This document shows positions 7,168 to 16,676 of a stretch of 64,000 nucleotides of DNA, in pieces. How positions within the stretch are numbered: the stretch's first letter is position 1; each line of letters opens with the position of its first letter. Made by a program: the position numbers and the translations under genes. The notes under the pieces were generated by a model, which worked only from the letters and a program-made list of their open reading frames with translations, was not told the DNA's origin and searched no databases. Origin of the DNA: Calothrix parasitica NIES-267 (GTDB taxonomy: Bacteria; Cyanobacteriota; Cyanobacteriia; Cyanobacteriales; Nostocaceae); the NCBI RefSeq assembly GCF_002368095.1, contig NZ_AP018227.1:1092001-1156000 (forward strand), written 5' to 3'.

Positions 7168-9897
7168 CTATCTCCGTTTATTTTTCACCAACCAAAGCAC
7201 CAACAACCCACTTCCAAATAACACCAATCCATTAGAAGATTCCGGTACGCTACTTTTTAAAGGATTACCAGGTTTAGTTAAATCTTCTTTTCCGCTTTCT
7301 AATTTTCTATCAAATCTATCTTCTGCTGCTTCTGCTTCTTTTAGTAAGCGTCTTTGTTCGTCATTAACTAACACTAACATTGAAGAATAAGGTGAAACTA
7401 ATTTATATTTCTTAGATACAGCGTGAATTGAATCCAAGCTTTCTAAATTATCTAGTTTAACTTGTTTGCTCAATCCTCTTATTAATTGTCTTGCTGCTAA
7501 TTGTTGAAAATTGCTTTGTTGTTTTGGTTGATTAGAATTATTCTCGGTTTTTTCCAAATACCAAGCATAACCGTCAACAACATCAATTATTGAATCTCCC
7601 AATTTATTTTTTGTCGCGATTCTTTGCATTACTTGGGATACTGTAGTCGAAACTCCACCACCGCTGTCTTGAATTGCTTTGATTATTCCATCGGTGTAGG
7701 AGAAAGGTAATTCACCATTGTGTATCATCCACAGAGGTGCGGAAGTTTTTGGAATATCTTTGTTATTTTTCGATAATTCGTAACTACCTGCATCTGTTAA
7801 CAGCAATATTGCATCATAAGATTTATCACCCTGTAATTGATTGAATTGCTTCAACATTTCTGGGGTTTGCAAGCTTCCGTAAAAAGTGAATTTTTCGGGT
7901 TTGAATTTACGAATATCTTCTAAAAATTGGGGTTCTGTTCCGGAAGCGGTAATATACAAATCAGTGTCGTTTTTATTTGAATGCTTTTTCAACCATTTCA
8001 AATTTTGCGATAATTCTTTTACATGATTGCTCATGCTGCGAGATGTATCTAAAACTAAAGCAAATTTTCTATTTTCAGGTAAGGAATAATCTTTTTTAGA
8101 TAAAGTTTTAGCGGAAATTTTATAGCCTTCTAATTCAATTTCGTGGGATTGTGGTTTAGATTTGCCTACTTTGATAAAATCTTCTAACCAAGCATCTTTT
8201 TCAATTTTTACATTTTTACCATTACGAATTCGTTTGGTTTTATCAGTCCAATATATATTACGCTTTTCTCCTAAAGTTGGTAAAGCTACACCTTTATCTT
8301 CAACCATGACTTTATAAGTTAACCACAGATTCATTTCTGTAGGAACTGGTGGTTGATTTTCTATTTGTTCTACATTATTACGAGGAATGGGAAAAGCTCT
8401 CAAACGATAATGTCTTGGTCCCACTTGTTCTAACAATGCTGGGTCTACAGGTCGTTCTCTTCTAACTTGTGAATTATAAACCTTTTGGGCTGCACCTCTT
8501 GGGGAAACTGTGAATTCAAACCGTTTATTTATATCGTTGGTGTCTCCCAACCACAAACCTGTAATTACTGCACTTTCGGGTAGTGAAAAGTAATAAAATA
8601 TCTCTTGAACTTCTGGTGTTTGATTTTTGTACAGTTCGTAGAGTTCAACTTCAGCCCAATCACCTTGTTCTTTGACTGTAACTTGCTGGGATTCTAACCA
8701 AACTTTTCTTTCATTAATGTTTAGTAAACCAGCTTTAACTTCTTGCTGGTCAAATGTTGATTGTACAGCATGAGTAATTGCTGCTGCTTCTGCTTTCTGA
8801 ATAGGTTTATCAAAAAATTCTTCGTAAAGCTTCTCTGCTTTTTTTATATCTTCTTCGGAACCGTTATATAAAAAAGGTGAAATCAAAAAATTATAAGCTG
8901 ACTGTACTGAATCCGCAGCAGATTTATTTAAACCTAAAGTATCGCGATACATGACGCTAAGACTATTACTATCTTGTTTGCTGCTGAGATAGCGATAGGA
9001 TGATAAATAAGCGTTGACTAAACCTGCTCGAATTTCATTTGACTTTGACAACAAAGTTTGTCTATTGCTATCTGTATTTACAGGATTATTTAATAGATAA
9101 AATGCTTGTACTTGCGGCTGTTGTTGTAGAGAAACGAATAAAATTACCGAAGCAACTAAAACTCCACTAACACCGGAAAAAGCTTTTATAACACCATATC
9201 TTTTTGCAAATTGTCGGATAAATTTTTGTCCGGAATAAATATACATTCCCGAAAGTACTGATGGCATTATTACGAATAGTATAGCACTCAAGCTAAATAA
9301 TATTATAAATAAAAGGGCGTAAAATCCTCCATAATACAGAGAAGATGATAAGTCATTTATCCATTCAAATTTGAAAAATTCCTGTAGAATAAGTACGCTA
9401 AAAGGTAAAGCATAAAACAGCAGCAAAGTCCCTGCATAAACGCCAAAAAATGCCATCAAACTGTTACCAAAAATTTGCATCCACTGCAAACCTATTTTAC
9501 GTCGGTCGTTATAACCCCAAAGTAAATATATAAAAAATGCTCCAATCGATAAACCCGCAGAAGCAACAATATGAATGCTCGCGGGTGTCATTTCCCTTAT
9601 TAAAAATAATCTCAGCCAGCAAAGTAGAAATAATGGTGCTTCCACACCATAAAATAACCTAATTAGCTGCAAAGGTTTTTTAACAAATTTCCAAGCCCCA
9701 AGAATACTGCAAACCGTAGGAATTGCGACTAAAGCAACCAAAGTTAAAGAGAATTCTATCGGAATTTCACCTTGAATCGTTGCAGTAAATAACGGTATAG
9801 CAACAAAAGGTAATATCCCAAAATATACTAGCGCTAAAAAAGCTAAATTCCACAGCCAAAATATAGCTTGAAAAATTACATTCCAAAAAGTTTTCAC
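7168..9897 (-). CDS. PEP-CTERM integral membrane protein with VIT and VWA-like domains
   Basis: This 909-residue protein starts at a GTG preceded by GGAGGG at good spacing. Residues 1-270 contain about six to seven hydrophobic segments. A VIT-like beta domain follows (about 395-530; KVWLESQQVTVKEQ, FYYFSLPESAVITGLWLG), then a VWA-like domain with the metal-site motif DTSRSMS (about 630). The end is a PEP-CTERM sorting signal: VPESS, a hydrophobic helix LVLFGSGLLVLWLV and the basic tail KNKRR. This combination matches the PEP-CTERM integral membrane family described as TIGR02921. The tail predicts processing by an exosortase that is not in this window. The family's role is not established; a surface-assembly or envelope role is inference. 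It stands alone. Confidence 0.82.
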   Translation of the reverse strand: MKTFWNVIFQAIFWLWNLAFLALVYFGILPFVAIPLFTATIQGEIPIEFSLTLVALVAIPTVCSILGAWKFVKKPLQLIRLFYGVEAPLFLLCWLRLFLIREMTPASIHIVASAGLSIGAFFIYLLWGYNDRRKIGLQWMQIFGNSLMAFFGVYAGTLLLFYALPFSVLILQEFFKFEWINDLSSSLYYGGFYALLFIILFSLSAILFVIMPSVLSGMYIYSGQKFIRQFAKRYGVIKAFSGVSGVLVASVILFVSLQQQPQVQAFYLLNNPVNTDSNRQTLLSKSNEIRAGLVNAYLSSYRYLSSKQDSNSLSVMYRDTLGLNKSAADSVQSAYNFLISPFLYNGSEEDIKKAEKLYEEFFDKPIQKAEAAAITHAVQSTFDQQEVKAGLLNINERKVWLESQQVTVKEQGDWAEVELYELYKNQTPEVQEIFYYFSLPESAVITGLWLGDTNDINKRFEFTVSPRGAAQKVYNSQVRRERPVDPALLEQVGPRHYRLRAFPIPRNNVEQIENQPPVPTEMNLWLTYKVMVEDKGVALPTLGEKRNIYWTDKTKRIRNGKNVKIEKDAWLEDFIKVGKSKPQSHEIELEGYKISAKTLSKKDYSLPENRKFALVLDTSRSMSNHVKELSQNLKWLKKHSNKNDTDLYITASGTEPQFLEDIRKFKPEKFTFYGSLQTPEMLKQFNQLQGDKSYDAILLLTDAGSYELSKNNKDIPKTSAPLWMIHNGELPFSYTDGIIKAIQDSGGGVSTTVSQVMQRIATKNKLGDSIIDVVDGYAWYLEKTENNSNQPKQQSNFQQLAARQLIRGLSKQVKLDNLESLDSIHAVSKKYKLVSPYSSMLVLVNDEQRRLLKEAEAAEDRFDRKLESGKEDLTKPGNPLKSSVPESSNGLVLFGSGLLVLWLVKNKRR

Positions 9898-10062
9898 AAA
9901 AAACCCTCCATCCCAGAAATTTGTGTAGCCGATAATATATCTACACGGTCTAGTTGATAGGTTTATGATTTAAATTGGTAAATAAATCTAGATTTTTGTA
10001 AAGTTAACGTAAAGATAAAGAAAAACTGGGAAGGGTAGAAACAACCAATTACCAATTACCAA

Positions 10063-11337
10063 TTATCTTCCTCTATCCCTCTCGATATCATGAATAACAG
10101 TTTCGATATACCATTCTTCTGACATACCGGGATAATAATATCTTGCTTGCTCAATTAATCTTTCAGCAATTTCCCATTGTCCACCAACCAATCTCGTCAA
10201 TCGATAGCGCAATCTTTCATAATTGCTTTGCTGGTTAATTTCAGGAGCGGGAGCATTAATTTTTTTCAAACTTGCTAAAGCTTGTTGATATTTATCCCAT
10301 TTTTCCTTTTCGCAATAAATGCTAGCTGCTCTCTGCAAATCACTAATTGCTTGAGGAATTTCTTCCATTTTAATATTACATAAACCGCGATGATAAAAAG
10401 CTGAAGCACTGCTTGAATTAATTTCTAATGCTTGACTATAATCTTCAATTGCACCTAAATAATGACCTATCGCTTGATAAGCATTTCCTCTAGCAACATA
10501 AATTAAATCATCTTCTGGTTGCAATTTTAATGCTTGATTAAAATCAGCAATTGCTCCTTGATTATCGCTCAATTCCAAACGGACTCTACCGCGATTGCGA
10601 TAAACTAAAGCATCATTAAAGCCTAAATTCAAAGCTGTATTAAACTCGGTTATTGCTTGTTGATATTTTCCCTGCTTAAAATATATAACTCCCCGACAGC
10701 AATAAGCTTTTCCATCTTGAGAATCCGCTCTCAATACCCAATCTAAATCTTCCATCGCTTCGCGAGTGTTTCCCCGCTCGGCTTTCTCTAACAAAGTGGT
10801 AAAATAATCTTTCTCTGTGATTAATTTCGGAGTTTGAGAAACTGATTTTTCTACAAAAACCTCTTGCTTGCGTGGTTGTAACTGCTTCACCTTCTCCAAA
10901 CACAGCTTCGCATTTTCCGCATCCTTCTGTTCCAAATATAACTCAGCAGCCTGCTTAAAATTTGCGATCGCACTTTCAATATTCCCCAATTTACGCTCTA
11001 TCACACCTCGTAAATTGTAAGCACCAGCTTTATAATGATTAAGCTCAATAACTTTATTTACATCTTTCAAAGCACCCGGTAAATTCTTCAACGTTAACCG
11101 AGCCAAACCACGACTATAATAAGCTTCTACATTATAAGAATCCCGCTTCAAAACCTCATCATAATCAAAAACAGCTTGAGCAGCATGTCCCAAATCGTAG
11201 TATGCTAAACCTCGTTGATAATAAGCCACGATAAATTCAGGATTAGCTTGCAACGCTTTGTTAAATTCCTCAATAGCGCCAGTATAATCCTTCTGCTTTA
11301 GCTTTTCCAATCCCTTATCAAAAAACTCTTGTCCCAT
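10063..11337 (-). CDS. Tetratricopeptide repeat protein
   Basis: This is a soluble protein of about 424 residues made mostly of TPR units in two blocks, about residues 1-150 and 205-340. Canonical positions are clear: AYYQRGLAYYDLG, AYYSRGLARL, AYNLRGVIERKLG, AYCCRGVIYFKQG and AFYHRGLC. A linker with KVKQLQPRKQEV separates them, and the C-terminal 60 residues are charged and non-repetitive. A GTG sits directly before the ATG chosen here (complement 11335-11337). There is no signal peptide, so it is presumably cytoplasmic and a protein-protein scaffold. The partner is unknown. An AATTACC heptamer repeat lies just beyond the stop (about 10048-10062). Confidence 0.85.
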   Translation of the reverse strand: MGQEFFDKGLEKLKQKDYTGAIEEFNKALQANPEFIVAYYQRGLAYYDLGHAAQAVFDYDEVLKRDSYNVEAYYSRGLARLTLKNLPGALKDVNKVIELNHYKAGAYNLRGVIERKLGNIESAIANFKQAAELYLEQKDAENAKLCLEKVKQLQPRKQEVFVEKSVSQTPKLITEKDYFTTLLEKAERGNTREAMEDLDWVLRADSQDGKAYCCRGVIYFKQGKYQQAITEFNTALNLGFNDALVYRNRGRVRLELSDNQGAIADFNQALKLQPEDDLIYVARGNAYQAIGHYLGAIEDYSQALEINSSSASAFYHRGLCNIKMEEIPQAISDLQRAASIYCEKEKWDKYQQALASLKKINAPAPEINQQSNYERLRYRLTRLVGGQWEIAERLIEQARYYYPGMSEEWYIETVIHDIERDRGR

Positions 11338-11495
11338 CACAAAACTCGTTAACCCAACTCATAATTTCATAATTTATAGATACCTATCGTAACCGAGAAA
11401 TTCGGATAAAGTAGATGTCACGGATAACAAAATAATGAGAGTTATTAAGTAACAAGTTATGAGCAACAATCCAAAATCTAAAATCCAAAATCCCA

Positions 11496-12320
11496 ATGTC
11501 TGACTTTATCTACCGTTACCCAACTTTATATCCAGGAACTTTAGTAAAACGCTATAAGCGATTTTTTGCAGATGTAAAACTTGATTCTGGAGAAATTATT
11601 ACAGCACACTGTCCAAATACTGGCCCGATGAAAGGAGTATATATCCCCGGAAACCCAGTACAAGTATCAAAATCAGACAATCCCAAACGTAAATTAGCTT
11701 ACACCTGGGAAATGATTCAATTACACGATAACGAACCGACTTGGGTTGGTGTAAATACAGGATTACCAAATAAAATTATCAAAATCGCTCTTCAAAAACA
11801 TATTTTTCCAGAATTAGGAAAATACGATGAAGTTAAAAGCGAAGTTGTTTACGGACAAGACAAAAAAAGCCGAGTGGATTTCTATTTACCTCCCCCGGAA
11901 CAAACAACTGATTTATCAAATCAACTTCCCTTAAATGAAACAGTAGTTGAAAAAGAAAGTAATAATATCGGGATAAAGAATAAAATATTACCAAAAGAAG
12001 ATAATCGTGCAATCTATTTAGAAGTTAAAAATACAACATGGACAGATAAAAGATTAGCTTTATTTCCCGACACAGAAACCACGAGAGGACAAAAGCACAT
12101 ACGGGAATTAATGGCTCTTTTGCCCGAAACTCGTGGAGTAATGCTGTATTTTATCAATCGTAGCGATTGCACTCATTTTGCGCCCGGAGATAATGCCGAC
12201 CCCGTATATGGTAAATTGTTACGTCAAGCTGTATCTATGGGATTAGAAGTATTACCCTGTCGTTTTGAAACCACACCCGGAGGAGTGAAGTATTTAGGGT
12301 TAGCAGAATTGCAGCTTTAA
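11496..12320 (+). CDS. sfsA: SfsA family DNA/RNA nuclease (sugar fermentation stimulation protein)
   Basis: The protein matches SfsA across its length. The N-terminal OB-like part has RYKRFFADVKLDSGEIITAHCPNTG and the motif PMKGVY. The nuclease-like core includes SRVDFYL, YLEVKNTTW and FPDTETTRGQKHIREL, followed by CTHFAPGDNADPVYG. The acidic and lysine residues of the PD-(D/E)XK-type site are D in SRVDF and E/K in LEVKN. At 274 residues it is about 30 longer than typical SfsA. The excess is a hydrophilic insertion at about 128-166 (PPPEQTTDLSNQLPLNE...), between the SRVDFYL strand and the LEVKN strand. Family members bind DNA and show nuclease activity in vitro, but the cellular role is unclear. 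Confidence 0.88.
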   Translation: MSDFIYRYPTLYPGTLVKRYKRFFADVKLDSGEIITAHCPNTGPMKGVYIPGNPVQVSKSDNPKRKLAYTWEMIQLHDNEPTWVGVNTGLPNKIIKIALQKHIFPELGKYDEVKSEVVYGQDKKSRVDFYLPPPEQTTDLSNQLPLNETVVEKESNNIGIKNKILPKEDNRAIYLEVKNTTWTDKRLALFPDTETTRGQKHIRELMALLPETRGVMLYFINRSDCTHFAPGDNADPVYGKLLRQAVSMGLEVLPCRFETTPGGVKYLGLAELQL

Positions 12321-12393
12321 ACAGTGAATAGTTAGGAACTGAAGGTTTTTCTAACTGGTAACTGTTCACTGATAACTGATAACTGATAACTGT

Positions 12394-13950
12394 TTAAGCA
12401 AAATCATTAGCAGAAAGGCTACTTGCTTCGATTCCGGTTAATATGGCTAAGGTTTCATCGTGATGAATAATTATGGTGTCGTTGTAACCGTTACCGGAAC
12501 CTTGGACAGCGGTGATATTTTGAATATTCAAACCTGTAGATAAAACCAGAGAATCTTCACCAATTATAAAATCGGTAATTCTATCAATTCCTTCTCCCGA
12601 GTTTAAGACAAATGTGTCACTACTACCACCACCGGTTAATGTATCGTCACCACCACCACCTTGAATAGTATTAACACCACTGTTACCTATTAGTACATCA
12701 TCGTAGTTTGAACCGATAATATTCTCAATATTGCTCAGACTATCTTGAGGATTAATTTGAGGAATGTTTTGATCCAGAATAGCGTCATACCAAGTATCAG
12801 CAATTTTGCTATAACCTTCTACAGTCGGATGAACTCTATCCTGTAAATCATCTGGTGTTAACTCACTGTAAATATCGACGAAACTTACATTTTTCCCTTG
12901 TTCTGCTTTACTAGCAACAATCCCTGGTATATGCGAATTAAATTCTATAACCTCTTGCTTTTGCTCCTCTGTTCTACTAATTGGTGGAATAGAACTTACC
13001 AAAAGCTGAGTATTTGGTAATTGATTGGTAATTTTGTCGATTAGATTGTTAAGACGACTGGGTGCTTGACTGATATTGTCATCTCGAAGTATGTCGTTAG
13101 TACCGATTTCTAACAGCACCATATCTGGTTGAGCATCATTCAACCAACCATCTACAGCACTGTCAATATCACGTATTCTCCATCCACTAAATCCAGCATT
13201 ATCTCTATCGAAACCTTGTGGACCGGTAGCGTGAGGTCCAACAAAATCTACATTGCTGTTACTATTCTCAAATAATTCCCATAAATCATCGCGGTAAGCA
13301 CCTAAATCCCAACTTCCCCAACCTTCTGTATTAGAATCACCCAAAGGCATTATTTTAAATGGTTCCATGGAAGAGTTTGTGGAATTATGAGTCACTTTAC
13401 CAGAATTCAAATCTGCAACAATACTATAATTAGCTGCATTGTAGGAAATAGTATCTGTTCCGCTATCACCATAAAACGAATTATTACCCGTACCACCATA
13501 AATTAAATTATTGCTATTTACAGAAGAAACAGGAACTAACTCTAAATAATTGATATTAAAAATACTCCCGACCATATCGAGACGCATTTCATAACTACCA
13601 GCAGTTAAAGAAAAAGTTTGATTGGACTCGACATTTTGCCAATTCCACCATCCACCAGTATTCCCGACATCAAAATATGTCTGTTCTCCTGCAAAAGTAG
13701 CTTTGAAACTGTGGTTTCCGTCCACAGCAGAACCCATACGCGAAACTAAGCGATATTCTCCCGATGTCGGAACGGTGAAATCATAATTTAACCATTCACC
13801 TGATTCAATCCACCCAAGAGAATAACCACCATCAACATCGTGACTAAATTCAATATCAACATTATCAAAGCGGTAATCTCCACCACTATTACCAACAGTG
13901 TTATCGATACCATCTTTATAATCTTCCGCTTCAATGCGAATTGAACTCAT
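12394..13950 (-). CDS. CBM6-like / SGNH hydrolase / RTX secreted esterase
   Basis: Three parts are seen. Residues 1-140 form a carbohydrate-binding beta-sandwich (CBM6/35-like; IRIEAEDY, GWIESGEWLNYDFTV, SGEYRLVSRMGS, YLELVPV). Residues about 198-395 form an SGNH/GDSL hydrolase with Ser206 in PLGDSNTEG, the block IGTNDIL and the Asp/His pair in DRVHPTVEGY. Residues about 400-518 carry RTX calcium-binding repeats (NYDDVLIGNSG, GGGGDDTLTGG) and the tail GIDRITDFIIGEDSL. A short RTX-like patch also precedes the hydrolase. There is no signal peptide, consistent with type I secretion from the C-terminus. I chose the ATG at 13950 because AGGGGA lies at proper spacing; an upstream ATG (13968) lacks this. 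A polysaccharide deacetylase/esterase role is inferred from CBM plus SGNH. Confidence 0.83.
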   Translation of the reverse strand: MSSIRIEAEDYKDGIDNTVGNSGGDYRFDNVDIEFSHDVDGGYSLGWIESGEWLNYDFTVPTSGEYRLVSRMGSAVDGNHSFKATFAGEQTYFDVGNTGGWWNWQNVESNQTFSLTAGSYEMRLDMVGSIFNINYLELVPVSSVNSNNLIYGGTGNNSFYGDSGTDTISYNAANYSIVADLNSGKVTHNSTNSSMEPFKIMPLGDSNTEGWGSWDLGAYRDDLWELFENSNSNVDFVGPHATGPQGFDRDNAGFSGWRIRDIDSAVDGWLNDAQPDMVLLEIGTNDILRDDNISQAPSRLNNLIDKITNQLPNTQLLVSSIPPISRTEEQKQEVIEFNSHIPGIVASKAEQGKNVSFVDIYSELTPDDLQDRVHPTVEGYSKIADTWYDAILDQNIPQINPQDSLSNIENIIGSNYDDVLIGNSGVNTIQGGGGDDTLTGGGSSDTFVLNSGEGIDRITDFIIGEDSLVLSTGLNIQNITAVQGSGNGYNDTIIIHHDETLAILTGIEASSLSANDFA

Positions 13951-14614
13951 ATTTCCCCTAAAATGCAATACTTATTCTTTTTACAGCAAAATCCTGGAGA
14001 ATAGACCATCAAAGCATAAAAAATCATCAAAATGGGATTAACTATAATTATTCTGCAAGAATTAGCTGACTTTTATCAATATATACAGTAATTTCAAACT
14101 AAATACTAAATAAAAAATATTGCTAACTATACTTATCTATATTTTTGTAGATAGGTATAGTAGCAAGGATTAGTTACAATACTGCTCGGTTAAGAAATTC
14201 AAAATTTTTTAGATCCCCCAAACCCCCTTAAAAAGGGGGCTTAATTCCCTCCTTTTTAAGGAGGGTTAGGGAGGATCTAGCCTTAACCGACAAGTATTGG
14301 GATTAGTTACAAGTATAAAATATAAATTACATTTGGATAGATGTAGTATTATTCAGCTTGTCGTTTTGCAATACACATTAAAGATAAAGACAATGCAAGT
14401 CTACTACTCCCACAAGCCAAAATTGCTGGTTGAGGGAAGGGGAGCAGGGGGAGAAGAAACTTCTCTTTTTATTATCACGGTAAACCCTGCAAAGTTTGTT
14501 TGGCTAGCCACTAGTTAATTTTTCTCTTTAGATGGTTACCCTGAAACTTTTATTAAAACAGACAACTATCTGCTTCAATTACCATCCATAAAAGTTATGC
14601 AATATTAATCCATA
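13951..14614. other. 664-nt intergenic region holding a MITE-like element
   Basis: Apart from the palindromic element at 14167-14312 I see only AT-rich DNA and weak short frames. A 73-codon frame from 14297 starts at the edge of the repeat, has no ribosome site and reads like translated intergenic repeat, so I do not call it. Confidence 0.5.
14167..14312. mobile_element. MITE-like palindromic element with 13-bp direct repeats
   Basis: The 13-bp direct repeats GGATTAGTTACAA occur at 14167-14179 and 14300-14312. Inside are terminal inverted repeats CAATACTGCTCGGTTAAG (14177-14194) and CTTAACCGACAAGTATTG (14282-14299), which are complementary at 16 of 18 positions. Between them is a second palindrome, AGATCCCCCAAACCCCC to GGAGGATCT (14211-14279). 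No coding capacity is present. This is a non-autonomous insertion, and the direct repeats suggest a target-site duplication. Confidence 0.65.
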
Positions 14615-15505
14615 CTAATTAATACGTCTAGCAATACACATTATCGATTGTGCTGCTTCAGGTGTATCGGGATTAATACCTGATAACCGTTGACTTAATC
14701 TCAATCTCCAAGAATTCCGACCATTTTTACCTTCGAGTACCTCAGCACCCAAATCATGAGAGTGAGGATACAATTTTATGTCAAAACCTAATGGTTCCAA
14801 AGCTTTATAATACACATCTTTGGTAATTCCATCTCCAGGTCTTTGGTTTTGAACCTCGGTTTTCCAACGAGCTTGTCTTTTATCGTAGGGGATAAAGTGC
14901 TTACTTCTAAGTAAACGATACAGAGGATATCGAATATCCCGTAGGAATAAACCTACTCCTTTCAAATTCCAAGCTGTACGCTGGGGATCTTGGTCGGTAA
15001 ACAACAATCCACCGGGACGTACTAAACGAGCAGCTTCAGTCAAAATTCTACCCATATCATCACAATGATGAACCGTAGCATTGGCAACAACTATGTCTGC
15101 AAATCCATCTACAAATGGTAGATGATGAGCATCAGTCAAAATTGGTGTATAGCCAATTTCACTAGCCATTTTTAAAGCACTTCGAGAGACATCGACACCA
15201 ATTAATAGCTTAGGTTTACCACCCACGGTTGCATAAACATTACCTGGACCGCAACCGATATCAACTATGATTTTGTCATCCCAACTACCCATTACAGCTT
15301 TCCACCGCTCCTGAAAAGGTTCGCTGCGATGACTAGTCTCTAAATATTCTTGTCCCCATTTGGGATGTCCGAAAAAGTAGCTGTTAGCCTGCATACCTTT
15401 TGTAAAAACTGGGATTGGACAGATTGGAAAATCTTCTATTTCCCAATCTACAATCGCACGGGAAGCTAGATAAGGTTTCAACCGCGAGTACGCAGAACCT
15501 TCCAT
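14615..15505 (-). CDS. Class I SAM-dependent methyltransferase
   Basis: This 296-residue protein starts at an ATG with a strong AAGGAG upstream. The Rossmann-fold SAM-binding motif I is IIVDIGCGPGNVY (about 100-112). Motif II is LIGVDVSRSALKMA, post-I is ILTDAHHLPFVDGFADIVVANATVHHC, and motif III is RLVRPGGLLFTDQDP, as in Methyltransf_11/UbiE-like enzymes. The N-terminal 60 residues (PVFTKGMQANSYFFGHPKWG) are not part of the core and may help choose the acceptor. The substrate cannot be read; small-molecule or lipid/quinone methylation is typical for this type. The gene is monocistronic, with MITE-bearing intergenic DNA on both sides. Confidence 0.85.
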   Translation of the reverse strand: MEGSAYSRLKPYLASRAIVDWEIEDFPICPIPVFTKGMQANSYFFGHPKWGQEYLETSHRSEPFQERWKAVMGSWDDKIIVDIGCGPGNVYATVGGKPKLLIGVDVSRSALKMASEIGYTPILTDAHHLPFVDGFADIVVANATVHHCDDMGRILTEAARLVRPGGLLFTDQDPQRTAWNLKGVGLFLRDIRYPLYRLLRSKHFIPYDKRQARWKTEVQNQRPGDGITKDVYYKALEPLGFDIKLYPHSHDLGAEVLEGKNGRNSWRLRLSQRLSGINPDTPEAAQSIMCIARRIN

Positions 15506-16338
15506 TCTTTCTCCTTAACTGTTTTATGAAAGTAGGTATAAACTATTACAATTATTGCTACTGCTTTATAATATCAATATTTCTATTTTTATTTAGTATG
15601 ATTATAATTATTTGGTGGTAAAAGATAAAAAGAGTTCATAAAGGTATTTCTATTTATATCTTAGTAAATTTAATTTTTTTTTGAGTCTTTTTTACTAGAT
15701 AAAAGCATTTTAATTTTGAAACTATAATTAAGCAAAATATTGCAAAATATGCTGCGAACAAATATTATATTTATTTTTAATGTACTAAAAATTTTTAAAA
15801 TTACTCATGAAGTAAAATTATCATCAAAAGTTTATAGTTTACTTACTTGCAAATTAGCTTAAATCCGGAAAATTGCTATCTTAATTATATATTTATTATA
15901 GAATTAATTGTCAAACAATATAATTAACAAGATATTAAACGATTGTTTATCGGTATTCAAAAATATTAACAGGACTTACGCAACTGGCATATTTTTCTCG
16001 TAGGGTGCTGTGACACTTCTACTATTTCTAAACGTAGTAATAACCTTTATAGTGTCACGCACCACCCGTTACTTGTGACAATTGCGTAAGTCCTAATTAA
16101 TTTTAATGATTGTCAAATACTAAATTAGTAGCTTTAACATGCCTATGTTAAACAAGTTTTAATATTGTTAGCGGTTATTTTCAATGGAATATCCGACGTA
16201 GGATAGAAAGTAATTACAAAATTTTCATCTCTAAGAAAGAAGTCAAAAGAGGGAGACTTGCATTAGAACTTATAAACAGTCTATGCCCCTTCATTGTGCG
16301 GAGACTAATTGCAAACCGTATATACAAAGTAAAATTTT
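15506..16338. other. 833-nt intergenic region, AT-rich, with one MITE
   Basis: The left half (15506-15960) is very AT-rich with no supported frame. The right part holds the AGGACTTACGCA element at 15971-16094 and then the promoter region of the hibernation-factor-like gene (16095-16338). Nothing else is recognisable. Confidence 0.5.
15971..16094. mobile_element. MITE with AGGACTTACGCA termini
   Basis: This is a 124-bp element with terminal inverted repeats AGGACTTACGCAACTG and (CA)ATTGCGTAAGTCCT. Inside is an imperfect inverted repeat, GGTGCTGTGACACT and AGTGTCACGCACCACCC. It has no coding capacity. AGGACTTACGCA ends are frequent in cyanobacterial genomes and belong to a transposon-derived family. 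Confidence 0.7.
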
Positions 16339-16671
16339 ATGAACATACAACCAGAAATCACCTATCGTGGTGTAGAAAAAACAGAAGCAATAGATTCATT
16401 AGTAAATTCCAAGATTGTTAAGCTAGAAAGATTTTGCGACCATATCAATAGTTGTCGCGTAGCTATTGAAAAAGCACACGACCATCCGAGTAGCGGTTCT
16501 CCTTATCGAGTGCGTTTAGATGTTACCGTATCACCATCCCACGAATTAGCAGTAGACCGTAGCCCCGATACTGGAACTCAGTACGAACCGATAGAAGCAG
16601 TAATCCGTCATGCTTTCGACTCTATGGAACGTCAATTAAAAGAACTTAATGAGCGACAGCGAGGTGAATAG
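16339..16671 (+). CDS. HPF/RaiA-like ribosome-associated protein (S30EA family)
   Basis: This 110-residue protein has the beta-alpha-beta-beta-beta-alpha pattern of the sigma-54 modulation/S30EA ribosome hibernation family. Visible features are MNIQPEITYRGVEKTEAID (first strand and start of helix 1), KLERFCDHINSCRVAIEK, YRVRLDVTVSPSHELAV and the C-terminal helix AVIRHAFDSMERQLKELNE. It lacks the C-terminal dimerisation extension of long HPF, so it is a short form. It also carries an unusual loop, HDHPSSGSP. Binding to idle ribosomes in stress is the family role; whether this divergent member does so is inferred. It is separated from leuC by a structured 220-nt region. Confidence 0.75.
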   Translation: MNIQPEITYRGVEKTEAIDSLVNSKIVKLERFCDHINSCRVAIEKAHDHPSSGSPYRVRLDVTVSPSHELAVDRSPDTGTQYEPIEAVIRHAFDSMERQLKELNERQRGE

Positions 16672-16676
16672 GACTC

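Noticed and set aside
7109-7390. 93-codon frame on the plus strand
   Set aside because: It overlaps the 3' end of the large PEP-CTERM gene on the other strand and has no ribosome site or protein-like features.
14297-14518. 73-codon frame after the MITE
   Set aside because: It begins inside the repeat end, has no ribosome site, and encodes a low-complexity product.
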